Below are positions 49,978-59,619 of a stretch of DNA of 64,000 bases, one piece after another. This DNA comes from Cellvibrionales bacterium (GTDB taxonomy: Bacteria > Pseudomonadota > Gammaproteobacteria > Pseudomonadales > UBA7239), in NCBI GenBank assembly GCA_016713115.1, contig JADJPU010000001.1, positions 1,302,001-1,366,000 of the forward strand. The letters run 5' to 3'. The notes under the pieces are model-generated. The model was not told where the DNA came from and ran no database searches. It saw nothing but the letters and a program-made list of their open reading frames with translations. Made by a program: the position numbers and the translations under genes. How positions within the stretch are numbered: the stretch's first letter is position 1; the number at the start of each line of letters is the position of its first letter.

Positions 49978-51275
49978 GCAAAAAAAATACCGTAAAAAAT
50001 GTGCGCGTGGCAGCGGCGCAAGTGGTGGTGGATGTCACCAAACATGGGCGTTCATTGGCTGAGGTCTTGCCTGCTGCACAAAAAAATATTGCAGAGCAGG
50101 ATGCGGCGCTATTGGCGGAACTGTGCTACGGCACGCTGCGCTGCTACTTTGAATTGGATACCCTAGCGACGCAGTTGTTGCAAAAACCGCCGCGCGATAA
50201 AGATGCTGATATTCACGCACTCTTGCTGCTCAGCTTTTACCAGTTGCGTTGTATGCGCATCGCTGAACATGCGGCAGTGAATTTGGCGGTTGATGCCTGT
50301 CGCGCATTAAAAAAAGAGTGGGCGGGGAAACTGTTGAACGGCGTGCTGCGCAGTTATTTGCGTCAGCGTGAGGCGTTGGATATTTCTGTGGCGCAGCATC
50401 ACAACCATCCCGATTGGTTGGCGCGAAAAATTACGCAGGCTTGGCCTGAACAATCGGCCGTAGTTTTCGCAGCGAATAGTGCGCGCGGTGGTATGACGCT
50501 GCGCGTTAATCGGCAGAGAAATAATGTCGATAATTATTGCGCTGCGTTGAATGATGCAGGTGTTGTTGGCGCGCGCAGTGCAATGGCGCTCGATGCCGTG
50601 CTGCTAGAGCAGGCAGTAAATGTGAATGCGTTGCCTGGTTTTTTTGATGGCGATTGTTCGGTACAAGATGTGGCCGCGCAGTTGTGTGCGCCCTTGCTGC
50701 GCTTGCAGGCAGGGCAGCGCGTGTTGGATGCCTGTTGCGCGCCTGGCGGAAAAACAGGACATATTTTAGAAATAGAGCCGCAGTTGGCTGAACTGGTGGC
50801 AATCGACAGCGACGAAAAACGCTTGCAGCGCGTGCGCGACAATTTAGCGCGTTTGCAATTAATGGCAACCGTGCTGTGTGCCGATGCCGCGCAATGGCAC
50901 AGAGAAAAATTGTTTGATCGCATTTTGTTGGATGCGCCCTGTTCCGGCACCGGCGTCATTCGTCGCCATCCTGACATCAAACATTTGCGGCGTGAAAGCG
51001 ATATTGCCGCACTTGCAGTGCGTCAGCGCGAATTGTTGGAAGCGATGTGGCATTTGTTGGCAGTGGGCGGCGTGTTGCTCTACACCACTTGCTCGATACT
51101 GCCGCAGGAAAATGAACAAGTGATTGCCGATTTTCTTGCACAACACACGGATGCTGAAATCGATACCATAGAAGTAGATTGGGGACTTGCAACGCAAAGC
51201 GGCCGACAATTACTGCCGGCCGCTGCGCACGATGGGTTTTTCTTTGCGCGTTTGAAAAAACGCGCTAGTTGTTAA
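49974..51275 (+). CDS. rsmB: 16S rRNA m5C967 methyltransferase
   Basis: A 433-residue protein with an N-terminal NusB-like RNA-binding domain and a Rossmann methyltransferase. The motifs are VLDACCAPGGKTGHILE, LLDAPCSGTGVIRRHPDIKH (catalytic Cys) and LLYTTCSILPQENE (second Cys). The start is GTG, overlapping the fmt stop in GTGA. Its TAA shares the TTAA tetranucleotide with the stop of the convergent acyl-CoA dehydrogenase gene. Confidence 0.95.
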   Translation: MSKKNTVKNVRVAAAQVVVDVTKHGRSLAEVLPAAQKNIAEQDAALLAELCYGTLRCYFELDTLATQLLQKPPRDKDADIHALLLLSFYQLRCMRIAEHAAVNLAVDACRALKKEWAGKLLNGVLRSYLRQREALDISVAQHHNHPDWLARKITQAWPEQSAVVFAANSARGGMTLRVNRQRNNVDNYCAALNDAGVVGARSAMALDAVLLEQAVNVNALPGFFDGDCSVQDVAAQLCAPLLRLQAGQRVLDACCAPGGKTGHILEIEPQLAELVAIDSDEKRLQRVRDNLARLQLMATVLCADAAQWHREKLFDRILLDAPCSGTGVIRRHPDIKHLRRESDIAALAVRQRELLEAMWHLLAVGGVLLYTTCSILPQENEQVIADFLAQHTDAEIDTIEVDWGLATQSGRQLLPAAAHDGFFFARLKKRASC

Positions 51276-53065
51276 AACGCAAACTTATCTTCAGCGAGCG
51301 CCATCACGCTGTCTGCGCCCGCAAGGGCTGCGGTGGCGTGCATGCCGGTGCGCGGCAACAGGCGATCAAAGTAGAAGCGCGCGGTGGCCAATTTGCTGGC
51401 GTAAAAACCGTCGCTGTCTTTGCCAGCGGCGATATTGTCCAGCGCCACTTTCGCCATTTGCGCCCACATAAAACCGAGCACGGCGTAGCCGGAGAACATG
51501 GTGAAATCGACCGAAGCTGCGCCGACTTCTTCCGCGTTTTGCATGGCGCGTTCACCAATTTTCATGGTGATGTCGCCCCACTGCGTATTGACCGCGGCCA
51601 ATGCGATACACAGCGGTTCCATATCAGTATTGGCTTTGTTGGCTTCGCAGAATTTGTGTATCAGTTTGGTGACATTGCGCAGCAATGCGCCGCCAGAGCC
51701 CATCACTTTTCTGCCGATTAAATCCAGCGCTTGAATGCCGGTAGTGCCTTCATAAATAGTGGAGATGCGCACATCGCGCACAATTTGTTCCATGCCGTGT
51801 TCGTGGATGTAGCCGTGACCGCCAAACACTTGCACGCCGAGGTTGCACACTTCAATTGCGCTTTCAGTGCAAAACGCTTTCGCAATCGGTGTGAGCAAGC
51901 CCAGTAAATCGTCGGCTTCTTTTTTACTTTCTTCGCTGCCGTAATGCGTGCGATCCACCAGCTGTCCGCACCAGTACAAGAAGGCGCGCTGACCTTCGGT
52001 AATCGCTTTTTGTGTCATCAACATGCGGCGCACATCGGGATGCACGATGATCGGGTCTGCTTCGCCATCCGGATTTTTCTTGCCGGTGAGTGAACGCATT
52101 TGCAAACGCTCGCGCGCGTATTTCAACGCGCCTTGGAAGGAGGCTTCGCTGAGCGCCAAGCCCTGCTGTGCTGTGCCGAGACGCGCGGTGTTCATCATGT
52201 TGAACATGATTTCCAAGCCTTTGTTTTCTTCGCCGAGAATAAAGCCGGTCGCGCCGTCAAAATTCATCACGCAAGTGGCGGAGCCTTTCAAGCCCATTTT
52301 CTTTTCGATAGAGCCGCAGCTCACCGCATTGGCTGCACCGAGTGAGCCGTCGGCGTTCACTAAAATTTTTGGCACGATAAATAGCGAGATACCTTTAGTG
52401 CCTTTCGGTGCGCCTTCAATGCGTGCCAACACCGCGTGAATGATGTTGGATGTCATGTCGTGTTCACCGGCAGAAATAAAAATTTTGGTGCCGGAGATTT
52501 TGTAAGTGCCATCGGCTTGTTTCACTGCCTTGGTGCGCAGCAGGCCGACATCCGAGCCGCAGTGGGCTTCGGTCAAACACATGGTGCCGGCCCATTCGCC
52601 AGCGATGATTTTCGGGATGTAGAGCTGTTGCTGCTCCGGTGTGCCGCCGTGCAACAGGCAAGTGGTAGGCGCGTGTGCGAGGCCTGGGTACATGGTCCAC
52701 GCCCAGTTGGCCGCGCCCATCATTTCGCCGATGGCCGTGCCCAGTGAGCTGGGCAAGCCCTGACCGCCAAACTCGGTGGGCAGACCAAAACCCTGCCAGC
52801 CGTCGTCGCAGTATTGGTGGTAGGCCTCGCCAAAGCCGCGCGGCACGGTCACTTTGCCGTTGTCGAAATGGCAGCCTTCTTCGTCGCCCACTTTGTTGAG
52901 CGGCGCCAGAACTTCCTCGGCAAATTTGCCGGCGTTTTCCAGAATCATGCCCACTTCGTCTTCGCCCAGCGCACTGCAACCTTCGAGGCTTTGGTAGTGG
53001 CTGATGTCGAGCAAGTCATTGAGGACAAACTGGATGTCGCGTAAAGGGGCGTGATAAGTAGGCAT
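51272..53065 (-). CDS. Acyl-CoA dehydrogenase, large C-terminal-extended type
   Basis: A 597-residue FAD enzyme of beta-oxidation. The pattern of the 600-residue bacterial class is present: EEVLAPLNKVGDEEGC, MCLTEAHCGSDVGLLRTKA, a KIFISAGEHDM segment, NTARLGTAQQGLA, and the catalytic-base region GVQVFGGHGYIHEHGMEQ. The C-terminal domain (about 470-597) is the extra one typical of this group. Chain-length specificity cannot be read from sequence. It is monocistronic and convergent with rsmB. Confidence 0.93.
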   Translation of the reverse strand: MPTYHAPLRDIQFVLNDLLDISHYQSLEGCSALGEDEVGMILENAGKFAEEVLAPLNKVGDEEGCHFDNGKVTVPRGFGEAYHQYCDDGWQGFGLPTEFGGQGLPSSLGTAIGEMMGAANWAWTMYPGLAHAPTTCLLHGGTPEQQQLYIPKIIAGEWAGTMCLTEAHCGSDVGLLRTKAVKQADGTYKISGTKIFISAGEHDMTSNIIHAVLARIEGAPKGTKGISLFIVPKILVNADGSLGAANAVSCGSIEKKMGLKGSATCVMNFDGATGFILGEENKGLEIMFNMMNTARLGTAQQGLALSEASFQGALKYARERLQMRSLTGKKNPDGEADPIIVHPDVRRMLMTQKAITEGQRAFLYWCGQLVDRTHYGSEESKKEADDLLGLLTPIAKAFCTESAIEVCNLGVQVFGGHGYIHEHGMEQIVRDVRISTIYEGTTGIQALDLIGRKVMGSGGALLRNVTKLIHKFCEANKANTDMEPLCIALAAVNTQWGDITMKIGERAMQNAEEVGAASVDFTMFSGYAVLGFMWAQMAKVALDNIAAGKDSDGFYASKLATARFYFDRLLPRTGMHATAALAGADSVMALAEDKFAF

Positions 53066-53157
53066 GCGGCAACCTCATAGGATTCGTGAATCGAGCTGGT
53101 CATTATAGAGGCTGTCAGCCCTTACAATGCGCTCTATTGTTTTTGACGAATTGCTGC

Positions 53158-54219
53158 ATGGCCGCCTCTCTGCTCCCCGAAAAACCGCTGGTGATTTCAC
53201 CTTCGCTCGCCGCCACACTCGGTTTGGAGGAGGCGGTGTTGTTGGCGGTATTGCACGAATTGTTTTTGCATCGCGCGCAGAATGGCTGGTTGAAAGCGGA
53301 AGAGTCGCTGTTGTCGCATTTTTTGCCGTTTTGGCAGCCGCAAGACGTGCAGCGCGTAGCCGCAAGTTTGTGTGATAAAGGTGTGCTGCATCTGCGCTCT
53401 GCGCCGTATCTCAGCAGCGGCGTGTTGGATTTTCATCTCGGCGACGAAGAGCCTGCACCGGTAAAAATTCTGCCGCAAAGCAAACCAAAAACCGTGGCGA
53501 CAACAGGTCGCGCTGCCTTGATAGCGCCAAACTGGCAGCCGGACGCTGAAGTGCAGCGCCAGTTGATGCAGCTCGGTGTGGCGCAAGATTTTATTCTGCA
53601 ACAAGTGCCGGAATTTGTGCGCTATTGGCACGAGCGCGGCGAAGCGCATCATGCTTGGAACAGTCGCTTTCAAAAGCAAGTGCAGCGCTTGTGGCGCGAT
53701 CACGAATTGCACGCAGCGAAATTGCGCCAGAACACCGCCATGGTGGATGGTTGGCAGCCTGGCAGCGATGTGCTGGAAATTTTATTGCGCGCCGGTGTAG
53801 AGCAAGATTTTATTCACGACAGTGTGCCGGAGTTTGTGTTGTATTGGCGCGAGCGCGGCGAATTATCAACCACATGGGACAGCAAATTTTTGCAGCATGT
53901 GCGCCGGCAGTGGGCAATTTTTACCGCGAAGTTGGTCAACGATCCCACGCCGCGCCCGATCAGTCACGACTGGCAGCCATCAGCCGATGTGTATGATATT
54001 TTGCAGATGGCAGCGATAGATGCCGATTTTGCGCGGCAACAAGTGAGTGAGTTTGTGTTGTATTGGCTGGACAGCAAACAAGTACACAGCAGTTGGAACA
54101 GCAAATTTTTGCATCATGTGAAATACCGTTGGGCGCGTCGCCACGAGCAAAATTGGCAAGGAGAAAACGATGGTTTCATCGCCACGCACACCGATAGGAG
54201 TTGGGCCGATGGCCTCTGA
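53158..54219 (+). CDS. DnaT-like protein with three tandem ssDNA-binding-like domains
   Basis: A 353-residue protein. The N-terminal 90 residues look like a winged helix (LGLEEAVLLAVLHELFLHRA). Three copies of a DnaT C-terminal-like unit follow at about residues 125-180, 199-252 and 271-326. Each runs xWQP...V...L...G/A...DF...V.EFV.YW......W.SKF..HV...W. E. coli DnaT has one such unit and helps load DnaB at PriA-dependent restart. The start at 53158 has no good Shine-Dalgarno sequence. The end overlaps the lambda-P-like gene by 50 bases. Confidence 0.82.
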   Translation: MAASLLPEKPLVISPSLAATLGLEEAVLLAVLHELFLHRAQNGWLKAEESLLSHFLPFWQPQDVQRVAASLCDKGVLHLRSAPYLSSGVLDFHLGDEEPAPVKILPQSKPKTVATTGRAALIAPNWQPDAEVQRQLMQLGVAQDFILQQVPEFVRYWHERGEAHHAWNSRFQKQVQRLWRDHELHAAKLRQNTAMVDGWQPGSDVLEILLRAGVEQDFIHDSVPEFVLYWRERGELSTTWDSKFLQHVRRQWAIFTAKLVNDPTPRPISHDWQPSADVYDILQMAAIDADFARQQVSEFVLYWLDSKQVHSSWNSKFLHHVKYRWARRHEQNWQGENDGFIATHTDRSWADGL

Positions 54220-54814
54220 TCTCACCACACAAAATACAGCTACGCCGTCCGCTGCGCCGCGTGAGGCGGTGATCGACGCTGTGAATCAAATGTTCGCCGA
54301 GTTTGCGCTGGTTTATCACAATCAATATCAAAAAGCGTTTTCTGATAAAGAAAAATTGTCGCTGGCGAAGCGTTTGTGGTTGTCACATTTGGCGGCGTAT
54401 TCGCCGGAACAAATTTTGGCTGCTGCGCGCCGTGCCACGCATGAATCGGAATACCTGCCCACCGTGCGCGGCGTGTTGAAATATTTAGAGAGCAGCAGCG
54501 GTTTGCCCGATGCCTACGATGCCTACCGCGAAGCCTGCCTCGCACCGTCGCCGAAGGTGGAGCAGCGTTGGTCGCATGCGGCGGTGTATCTCGCCGGCCA
54601 AGAAACGGGTTGGTATTTTCTCGCTACACAAACTGAAAAAATTTCACGCCCCGTGTACGAGCGCCACTACCGCGCGTTGTGCGAGCGCGTGGCCGCCGGT
54701 GAAACACTGCACTTGCCTGAAGTGTTGGAGCTGCCAGAGCCGGAACACCACCCGATGACGGCAGAAGAGCGTCAAGCGGCTGTGCGCGCCCTGCGGGAGA
54801 AAGTGGGCTTGTAA
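54170..54814 (+). CDS. Phage-lambda-P-like replication protein (putative helicase loader)
   Basis: A 214-residue protein resembling bacteriophage lambda P over most of its length. It has VIDAVNQMFAEFALVYHNQY, a Trp-containing helix (AKRLWLSHLAAYSPEQILAA in part), EYLPTVRGVLKYLE, RWSHAAVYLAGQETGWYFL and RVAAGETLHLPEVLELPEP. Lambda P brings DnaB helicase to the origin and replaces DnaC. The ATG at 54170 has AAGGAG six bases upstream and lies inside the DnaT-like gene, so the two are coupled. No other phage gene is near, so it looks domesticated. The family call is from motif memory and needs a profile search. Confidence 0.68.
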   Translation: MVSSPRTPIGVGPMASDLTTQNTATPSAAPREAVIDAVNQMFAEFALVYHNQYQKAFSDKEKLSLAKRLWLSHLAAYSPEQILAAARRATHESEYLPTVRGVLKYLESSSGLPDAYDAYREACLAPSPKVEQRWSHAAVYLAGQETGWYFLATQTEKISRPVYERHYRALCERVAAGETLHLPEVLELPEPEHHPMTAEERQAAVRALREKVGL

Positions 54815-54902
54815 CCTCACATTCCGCCTAGGTTGATTTGCGTCTGTGAGCTGGCGGCGGCGCTGGCTATGATGCGCGCATCATTTTTTAGGGAGCAGAG
54901 CC

Positions 54903-56603
54903 GTGAGTCAGTCTGAGGCGGTAGAAGTCGATTACTTGGTGGTGGGCAGCGGGGCGGGCGCGCTGACCAGTGCTATCCGTGCGCACGATCTTGGTTTGAA
55001 GACCTTAATCGTGGAAAAGAGCAGTTACTACGGCGGCACCTCGGCGATGTCGGGCGGCAGTATCTGGATTCCCAATAACCATTTGATGCCTGCCGTGGGC
55101 GTGCCAGATAGCGATGAAGAAGCGCTCACTTACTTGAAAGCGCTGACAGAAGGCGAGGTGGAGGAGTCTCGCCTGCAGGCCTATATCAGCAAAGGACGGG
55201 AGATGCTGGCGTATTTGGAGATGCGCGATGATCTGCACTGCGAGGCGCTGCCTGCCTACTGTGATTACTACCCGAATGTGCAGGGCGCTAAACCCGGTGC
55301 ACGCACCCTAGAAGCCAAGCGCTTTAGCACCCTGAAATTGGGCTTGGATTTGCGCCAACTGCGCCCGCCGCATCCGGCCTGCACCACTTTCGGCTTGCTG
55401 CACATGTCAGCGAAAGAAGCACAGCGTGCGGTGTATGGCCATTGGAGCGCCACCCTGCAAATTGTTAAAAACATGGCTTTGTACTTGCTTGGCTTGCCCT
55501 TGCGTCTGATCGCGCCGCGCAGCACGCGGGTGACGCTGGGTAATGCGTTAGTTGGTGCGCTGCGCCTAGGAGTAAAACGGCGCGGTGTGCCGCTGTGGTT
55601 GAACAGTCCGGCGAAAGACTTGTTGGTGGAGGACGGGCGCGTGGTTGGCGCTATCGTCGAGCGCGAAGGCAAGCGCGTCACGGTGCGTGCGGCAAAAGGC
55701 GTGCTTTTGGCGAGTGGCGGTTTTGAACACAACCCGCTGTTGCGGCAACAGCATCTACCCAAGCCCACATCGACGGATTGGTCCGCAGCCAATAAACACA
55801 ACACGGGCGATGCACTGGCGATGACAGCATCGCTGCAGCCCGCTTTGCATTTAATGGACGACGCATGGTGGTCGCCCGCTGCCGTGGTGCCCGGTTCTGC
55901 ACCCGCGCATGCTTTGGTGTTTGAAAAAAGTATGCCGCACAGCCTGTTTATCAACAGTCGCGGTGAGCGTTTTACGAATGAATCTGCGCCGTATATCGAT
56001 GTGGTGAACGAGATGTATAACGATCACCACAAAGATGACGAACACAGCAGCGTGCCGTGTTGGATGATTTTTGATGCACACTACCGTCGCAAAACTGCAG
56101 TGGCCGGTACGATATATCCAGCGACCATGATGCCTGATAGCCGCGTGCCAAAGCGCTACTGGAATCAATTGTTATATAAAGGCGACACCCTGCCGGAATT
56201 GGCGCGCGCTATCGGTGTGGATTCACAGCGTTTGCAGCAAACTATTTTGCGTTTTAATCGTTTTGCCCAAACCGGTATCGATGACGATTTTTTGCGTGGC
56301 GGCAACGCTTCGGATCGCTACTATTCTGATCCTGCCTGCCAGATGAACCCGAACCTTGGTGCGATGGTGGAAGGGCCTTTTTATGCGGTGCCCGTGGTGG
56401 CGGGCGACATCGGTACCAAGGGCGGTTTGCTGACTGATGCTGATGCGCGTGTGCTGCGCAATGACGGTTCAGTTATCGGTGGTTTATTTGCCTGCGGCAA
56501 TTGTTCCGCCGCCGTGATGGGGCGCTCTTATGCTGGCGCAGGTTCTACTTTGGGGCCGGCGATGGTGTTTGGCTTTATTGCTGCAGAAACGGTAGCGCGA
56601 TAG
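54903..56603 (+). CDS. FAD-dependent 3-ketosteroid-dehydrogenase-like oxidoreductase
   Basis: A 566-residue flavoprotein of the FAD_binding_2 family. It starts with VDYLVVGSGAGALTSAIRA, then GGTSAMSGGSIWIPNN, which is typical of 3-ketosteroid delta-1-dehydrogenases and related enzymes. KGVLLASGGFEHN is mid-protein, and the end carries GLFACGNCSAAVMGRSYAGAGSTLGPA in outline. The substrate may be a steroid or another cyclic ketone. No other steroid-degradation gene is in the window. The start is GTG with GGGAG nearby. Confidence 0.85.
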   Translation: MSQSEAVEVDYLVVGSGAGALTSAIRAHDLGLKTLIVEKSSYYGGTSAMSGGSIWIPNNHLMPAVGVPDSDEEALTYLKALTEGEVEESRLQAYISKGREMLAYLEMRDDLHCEALPAYCDYYPNVQGAKPGARTLEAKRFSTLKLGLDLRQLRPPHPACTTFGLLHMSAKEAQRAVYGHWSATLQIVKNMALYLLGLPLRLIAPRSTRVTLGNALVGALRLGVKRRGVPLWLNSPAKDLLVEDGRVVGAIVEREGKRVTVRAAKGVLLASGGFEHNPLLRQQHLPKPTSTDWSAANKHNTGDALAMTASLQPALHLMDDAWWSPAAVVPGSAPAHALVFEKSMPHSLFINSRGERFTNESAPYIDVVNEMYNDHHKDDEHSSVPCWMIFDAHYRRKTAVAGTIYPATMMPDSRVPKRYWNQLLYKGDTLPELARAIGVDSQRLQQTILRFNRFAQTGIDDDFLRGGNASDRYYSDPACQMNPNLGAMVEGPFYAVPVVAGDIGTKGGLLTDADARVLRNDGSVIGGLFACGNCSAAVMGRSYAGAGSTLGPAMVFGFIAAETVAR

Positions 56604-56657
56604 TAAGCGTATCGGTTCTCTGTTACTTTCTTTGCACTGCTTCGTGGAGACGCCCAC

Positions 56658-59606
56658 ATGAATTTGTACAAAAAACTTTCAGTAGCCGTGTGCATGACGG
56701 TGTTGCTAACCACTAACAACGCACTGGCCGCACCTCCAGGAACATTGGATCCAAACTTTAGTGGTAACGGAGTAGCGTTAGCCGATTTTAATCCCTTGGA
56801 TGCCAGTGCTTTGGCGGTACTGCAGCAAACGGATGGAAAAATTGTCAGCGCTGGATATTCGGCTCCGGTGGGCTCACCTGATTCAACTTTGGTGTTAGCG
56901 CGTTACAACACCAATGGCGCACTGGATACTTCGTTCAGTGGCGACGGTGTGATGCAAGTGAATATGGCCGACGGCATACTCGCAGCGGCAGTGAATCAAC
57001 TGAGCAGTGGCAAATTGGTGACTGTTGGTTGGGTGCGAGAAATGGGTAGCAGCGATGCGATGGCCATTGTGCGCACGAATAGTAATGGCACCTTAGATAC
57101 CAGTTTTAGTAGTGATGGTGTAGCCGTTATCACGGCGGGCAATGCCAGTGTGCGGGGCTATGCCATGACGGCGCGTGCCGATGGCTCCGTGTTGGCAGCA
57201 GGCTGCACCGATCTAGGTGGCGCAACCAGCGATGATTTTTTGCTGGCGAATGTCAATAGCGTTGGCGTGTTGGATCTCAATTTCGGCGACGGTGGCAGCA
57301 CGATTACTGATATCGGCGGCGGCACAGATTGTGCGTACGGCACTATCAAACAGAAAGATGGAAGAATTGTTCTGTTGGGTGAAGCGGATATTTTGCGCAA
57401 CGGAATCGCTAGTCGCGATTTTGGTGTGGTGCGTTATCAAAGCAATGGCGCGCTGGATAAAAGTTTTTCAGGTGATGCCAAAGCCAGCACTGAGTTTCGC
57501 ACCAATGATGATGCGGTGGCGCGCGCTGGTATGCAGCAAAAAGATGGCAGGTTAGTGGTTGTTGGCTCCAGTGCGCCATCGACAGGCGGTGGCAATCGCG
57601 ATTTTGCCGTCGCGCGTTTTCTGGCGAACGGTTCCTTGGATAACAGTTTTGGTGGTGATGGCCGCGTGTTGACCGATATCGACGGTGGTGTTGATGTAGC
57701 AACCGGCGTTATCCAACAATGGGATGGAAAATTATTGGTCGCAGGCACTAGCAATGGTGATGGCGTATTAGTGCGTTACAACACCAATGGTGCGCTGGAT
57801 ACCAGTTTTGGTGTGGGCGGTATTTTAATCACGAGTTTGTCTGGCGGTTTGGTTGTCAATGGCATGGCTTTGCAGGGTGACGGACAAGTGGTTGTTGCTG
57901 GCCATAGTTTTTCTGCGGGTCGTGAAATTATGGCGACGGTGCGCTACTTGTTTGATGATGATGACAATGATGGCATTTTGGATTCGGCGGATAACTGTCA
58001 ATTCATTGCTAATACGGATCAAGAAAATCACGACACCGATGAGTTTGGTGATGTCTGTGATGATGACGATGATAACGATGGCGTGCTCGATGTGAACGAT
58101 GCTTTTCCATTTGATCCAACCGAATCGGTTGATACCGATGGCGATGGTATCGGCAACAACGCCGATACTGATGATGACAATGACGGTGTACTCGATGTGG
58201 ATGACCCGTTTCCGTTGGATCCGTTTTTATTGGCGCGCGCTGTCGGTGCAAAAGGTGACATGGCCGGTTACAGCGTGGCGATGGTGGGTGATGTTAACGG
58301 CGATGGCTTTGCCGATATTTTAGTGGGCGCTCCCAAAGCGGATGTGGTATTGCCGCCGCTGACAAAAAAATCGCTGGATGTTGGCACTGCGGTTTTGTTA
58401 TCAGGGCAGGATTTTTTAACTCCACTACACACATTTTCTGGCACAGCCAAAGGCGATATGTTTGGTTCTGCTGTTGCAGCCTTGGGTGATGTGAATGGTG
58501 ACGCCGTACCGGATTTTGCTATCGGTGCACCCAAAACGGATGAAGTAGATTTGTTGACTGGGAAAATTGTGAAGAAAGATCGCGGCAGTGTGACAATTTA
58601 TTCTGGCGCTGATTTCTCAGAAATATTTCCTTCGTTACATGGCGAAGCAGCGGGCGATAGTTTTGGTGCTGTGATTGCGGCGGCAGGTGATGTGGTGGGC
58701 GGCGATGGCCGCGCAGATTTTATTGTCGGCGCACCGAAAGCCGATGGCGTAGATCCCGTCACCTTAAAGCCGATTAAGGATGCAGGTGCCGCGTATTTAT
58801 ACAGCGGTGCGAATGGCGTGCAGCAACACAAATTTATGGATGTTGTAACAACGGTAAAAAGTAATTATGTGGGCAGCAGCCTCGCCGTGGGTGCTGATCT
58901 CAATCACGATGGCATAGCGGATATCGCCATCGGCGCGTATCGCCACGATCCGCTCGACAGCATTACTAACAAACCGAAAAAAGATGCAGGCAGTGTGTTT
59001 GTTTACAGTAGCGCAGCGCCTTACACCTTGATCAAACAATTGGATGGCGAGAAAGCGGGCGATCAATTTGGTTATGCACTCGCGGCGGTGAATGAAGGGC
59101 AAGATGCTTTCCGCGATTTGTTGGTTGGATCGCCGCGTGCTGATATCACCATGAGCGGAAAAAAATTAAAAGATGCGGGTCGTGTGCAGTTGTTCGCATC
59201 GGATGGCGGAACGGCGCTGTACAACGCGCAAGCGGCCGCACCGCAGAGCGGCGCTTTGTTTGGTGCAGCGGTAGCGGTGGCTGGCGATGTCAACGCCTCC
59301 GGCAATGAATCTTTTGTGGTCGGCGCTCCAAAAACCGATGTCATGTTGGCGAGTAAAAAACTGAAAGATGCCGGTCAAGTGTCAGTGCGCAACACAGCGG
59401 CCGTCGGCAGTACTGTGTTTGCGGTGGATGGAAAAATTGCCGGCGGGCAAGCCGGTTTTTCTGTCGCAGGTGGCGAAGATTTTAATAATGATGCCAATGA
59501 CGATGTGTTGATCGGCTCGCCGTATGCCCTCTTCAACAAATTATCGAAAGCCGGAATTGCTGAAGTGATTTCAGGTAAAGAAGCGTCAGCGGCTTGGCCG
59601 CCTTAA
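56658..59606 (+). CDS. Large secreted repeat protein (delta-60, thrombospondin-3 and FG-GAP repeats)
   Basis: A 982-residue exported protein. Signal peptide residues 1-25 end NALAA. About residues 30-420 hold delta-60 beta-propeller repeats (LARYNTNGALDTSFSGDGV and variants). About 430-525 hold thrombospondin type 3 calcium-binding loops (DDDDNDGILDSADNC and DTDGDGIGNNADTDDDNDGV). From 530 to the end are FG-GAP/integrin-alpha-like repeats (GYSVAMVGDVNGDGFADILV and GAPKAD, about seven times). No sorting signal, LPXTG or autotransporter domain is visible. It is a likely surface or secreted adhesin-like protein whose ligand is unknown. Confidence 0.85.
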   Translation: MNLYKKLSVAVCMTVLLTTNNALAAPPGTLDPNFSGNGVALADFNPLDASALAVLQQTDGKIVSAGYSAPVGSPDSTLVLARYNTNGALDTSFSGDGVMQVNMADGILAAAVNQLSSGKLVTVGWVREMGSSDAMAIVRTNSNGTLDTSFSSDGVAVITAGNASVRGYAMTARADGSVLAAGCTDLGGATSDDFLLANVNSVGVLDLNFGDGGSTITDIGGGTDCAYGTIKQKDGRIVLLGEADILRNGIASRDFGVVRYQSNGALDKSFSGDAKASTEFRTNDDAVARAGMQQKDGRLVVVGSSAPSTGGGNRDFAVARFLANGSLDNSFGGDGRVLTDIDGGVDVATGVIQQWDGKLLVAGTSNGDGVLVRYNTNGALDTSFGVGGILITSLSGGLVVNGMALQGDGQVVVAGHSFSAGREIMATVRYLFDDDDNDGILDSADNCQFIANTDQENHDTDEFGDVCDDDDDNDGVLDVNDAFPFDPTESVDTDGDGIGNNADTDDDNDGVLDVDDPFPLDPFLLARAVGAKGDMAGYSVAMVGDVNGDGFADILVGAPKADVVLPPLTKKSLDVGTAVLLSGQDFLTPLHTFSGTAKGDMFGSAVAALGDVNGDAVPDFAIGAPKTDEVDLLTGKIVKKDRGSVTIYSGADFSEIFPSLHGEAAGDSFGAVIAAAGDVVGGDGRADFIVGAPKADGVDPVTLKPIKDAGAAYLYSGANGVQQHKFMDVVTTVKSNYVGSSLAVGADLNHDGIADIAIGAYRHDPLDSITNKPKKDAGSVFVYSSAAPYTLIKQLDGEKAGDQFGYALAAVNEGQDAFRDLLVGSPRADITMSGKKLKDAGRVQLFASDGGTALYNAQAAAPQSGALFGAAVAVAGDVNASGNESFVVGAPKTDVMLASKKLKDAGQVSVRNTAAVGSTVFAVDGKIAGGQAGFSVAGGEDFNNDANDDVLIGSPYALFNKLSKAGIAEVISGKEASAAWPP

Positions 59607-59619
59607 TTGCGAGAAAAAA

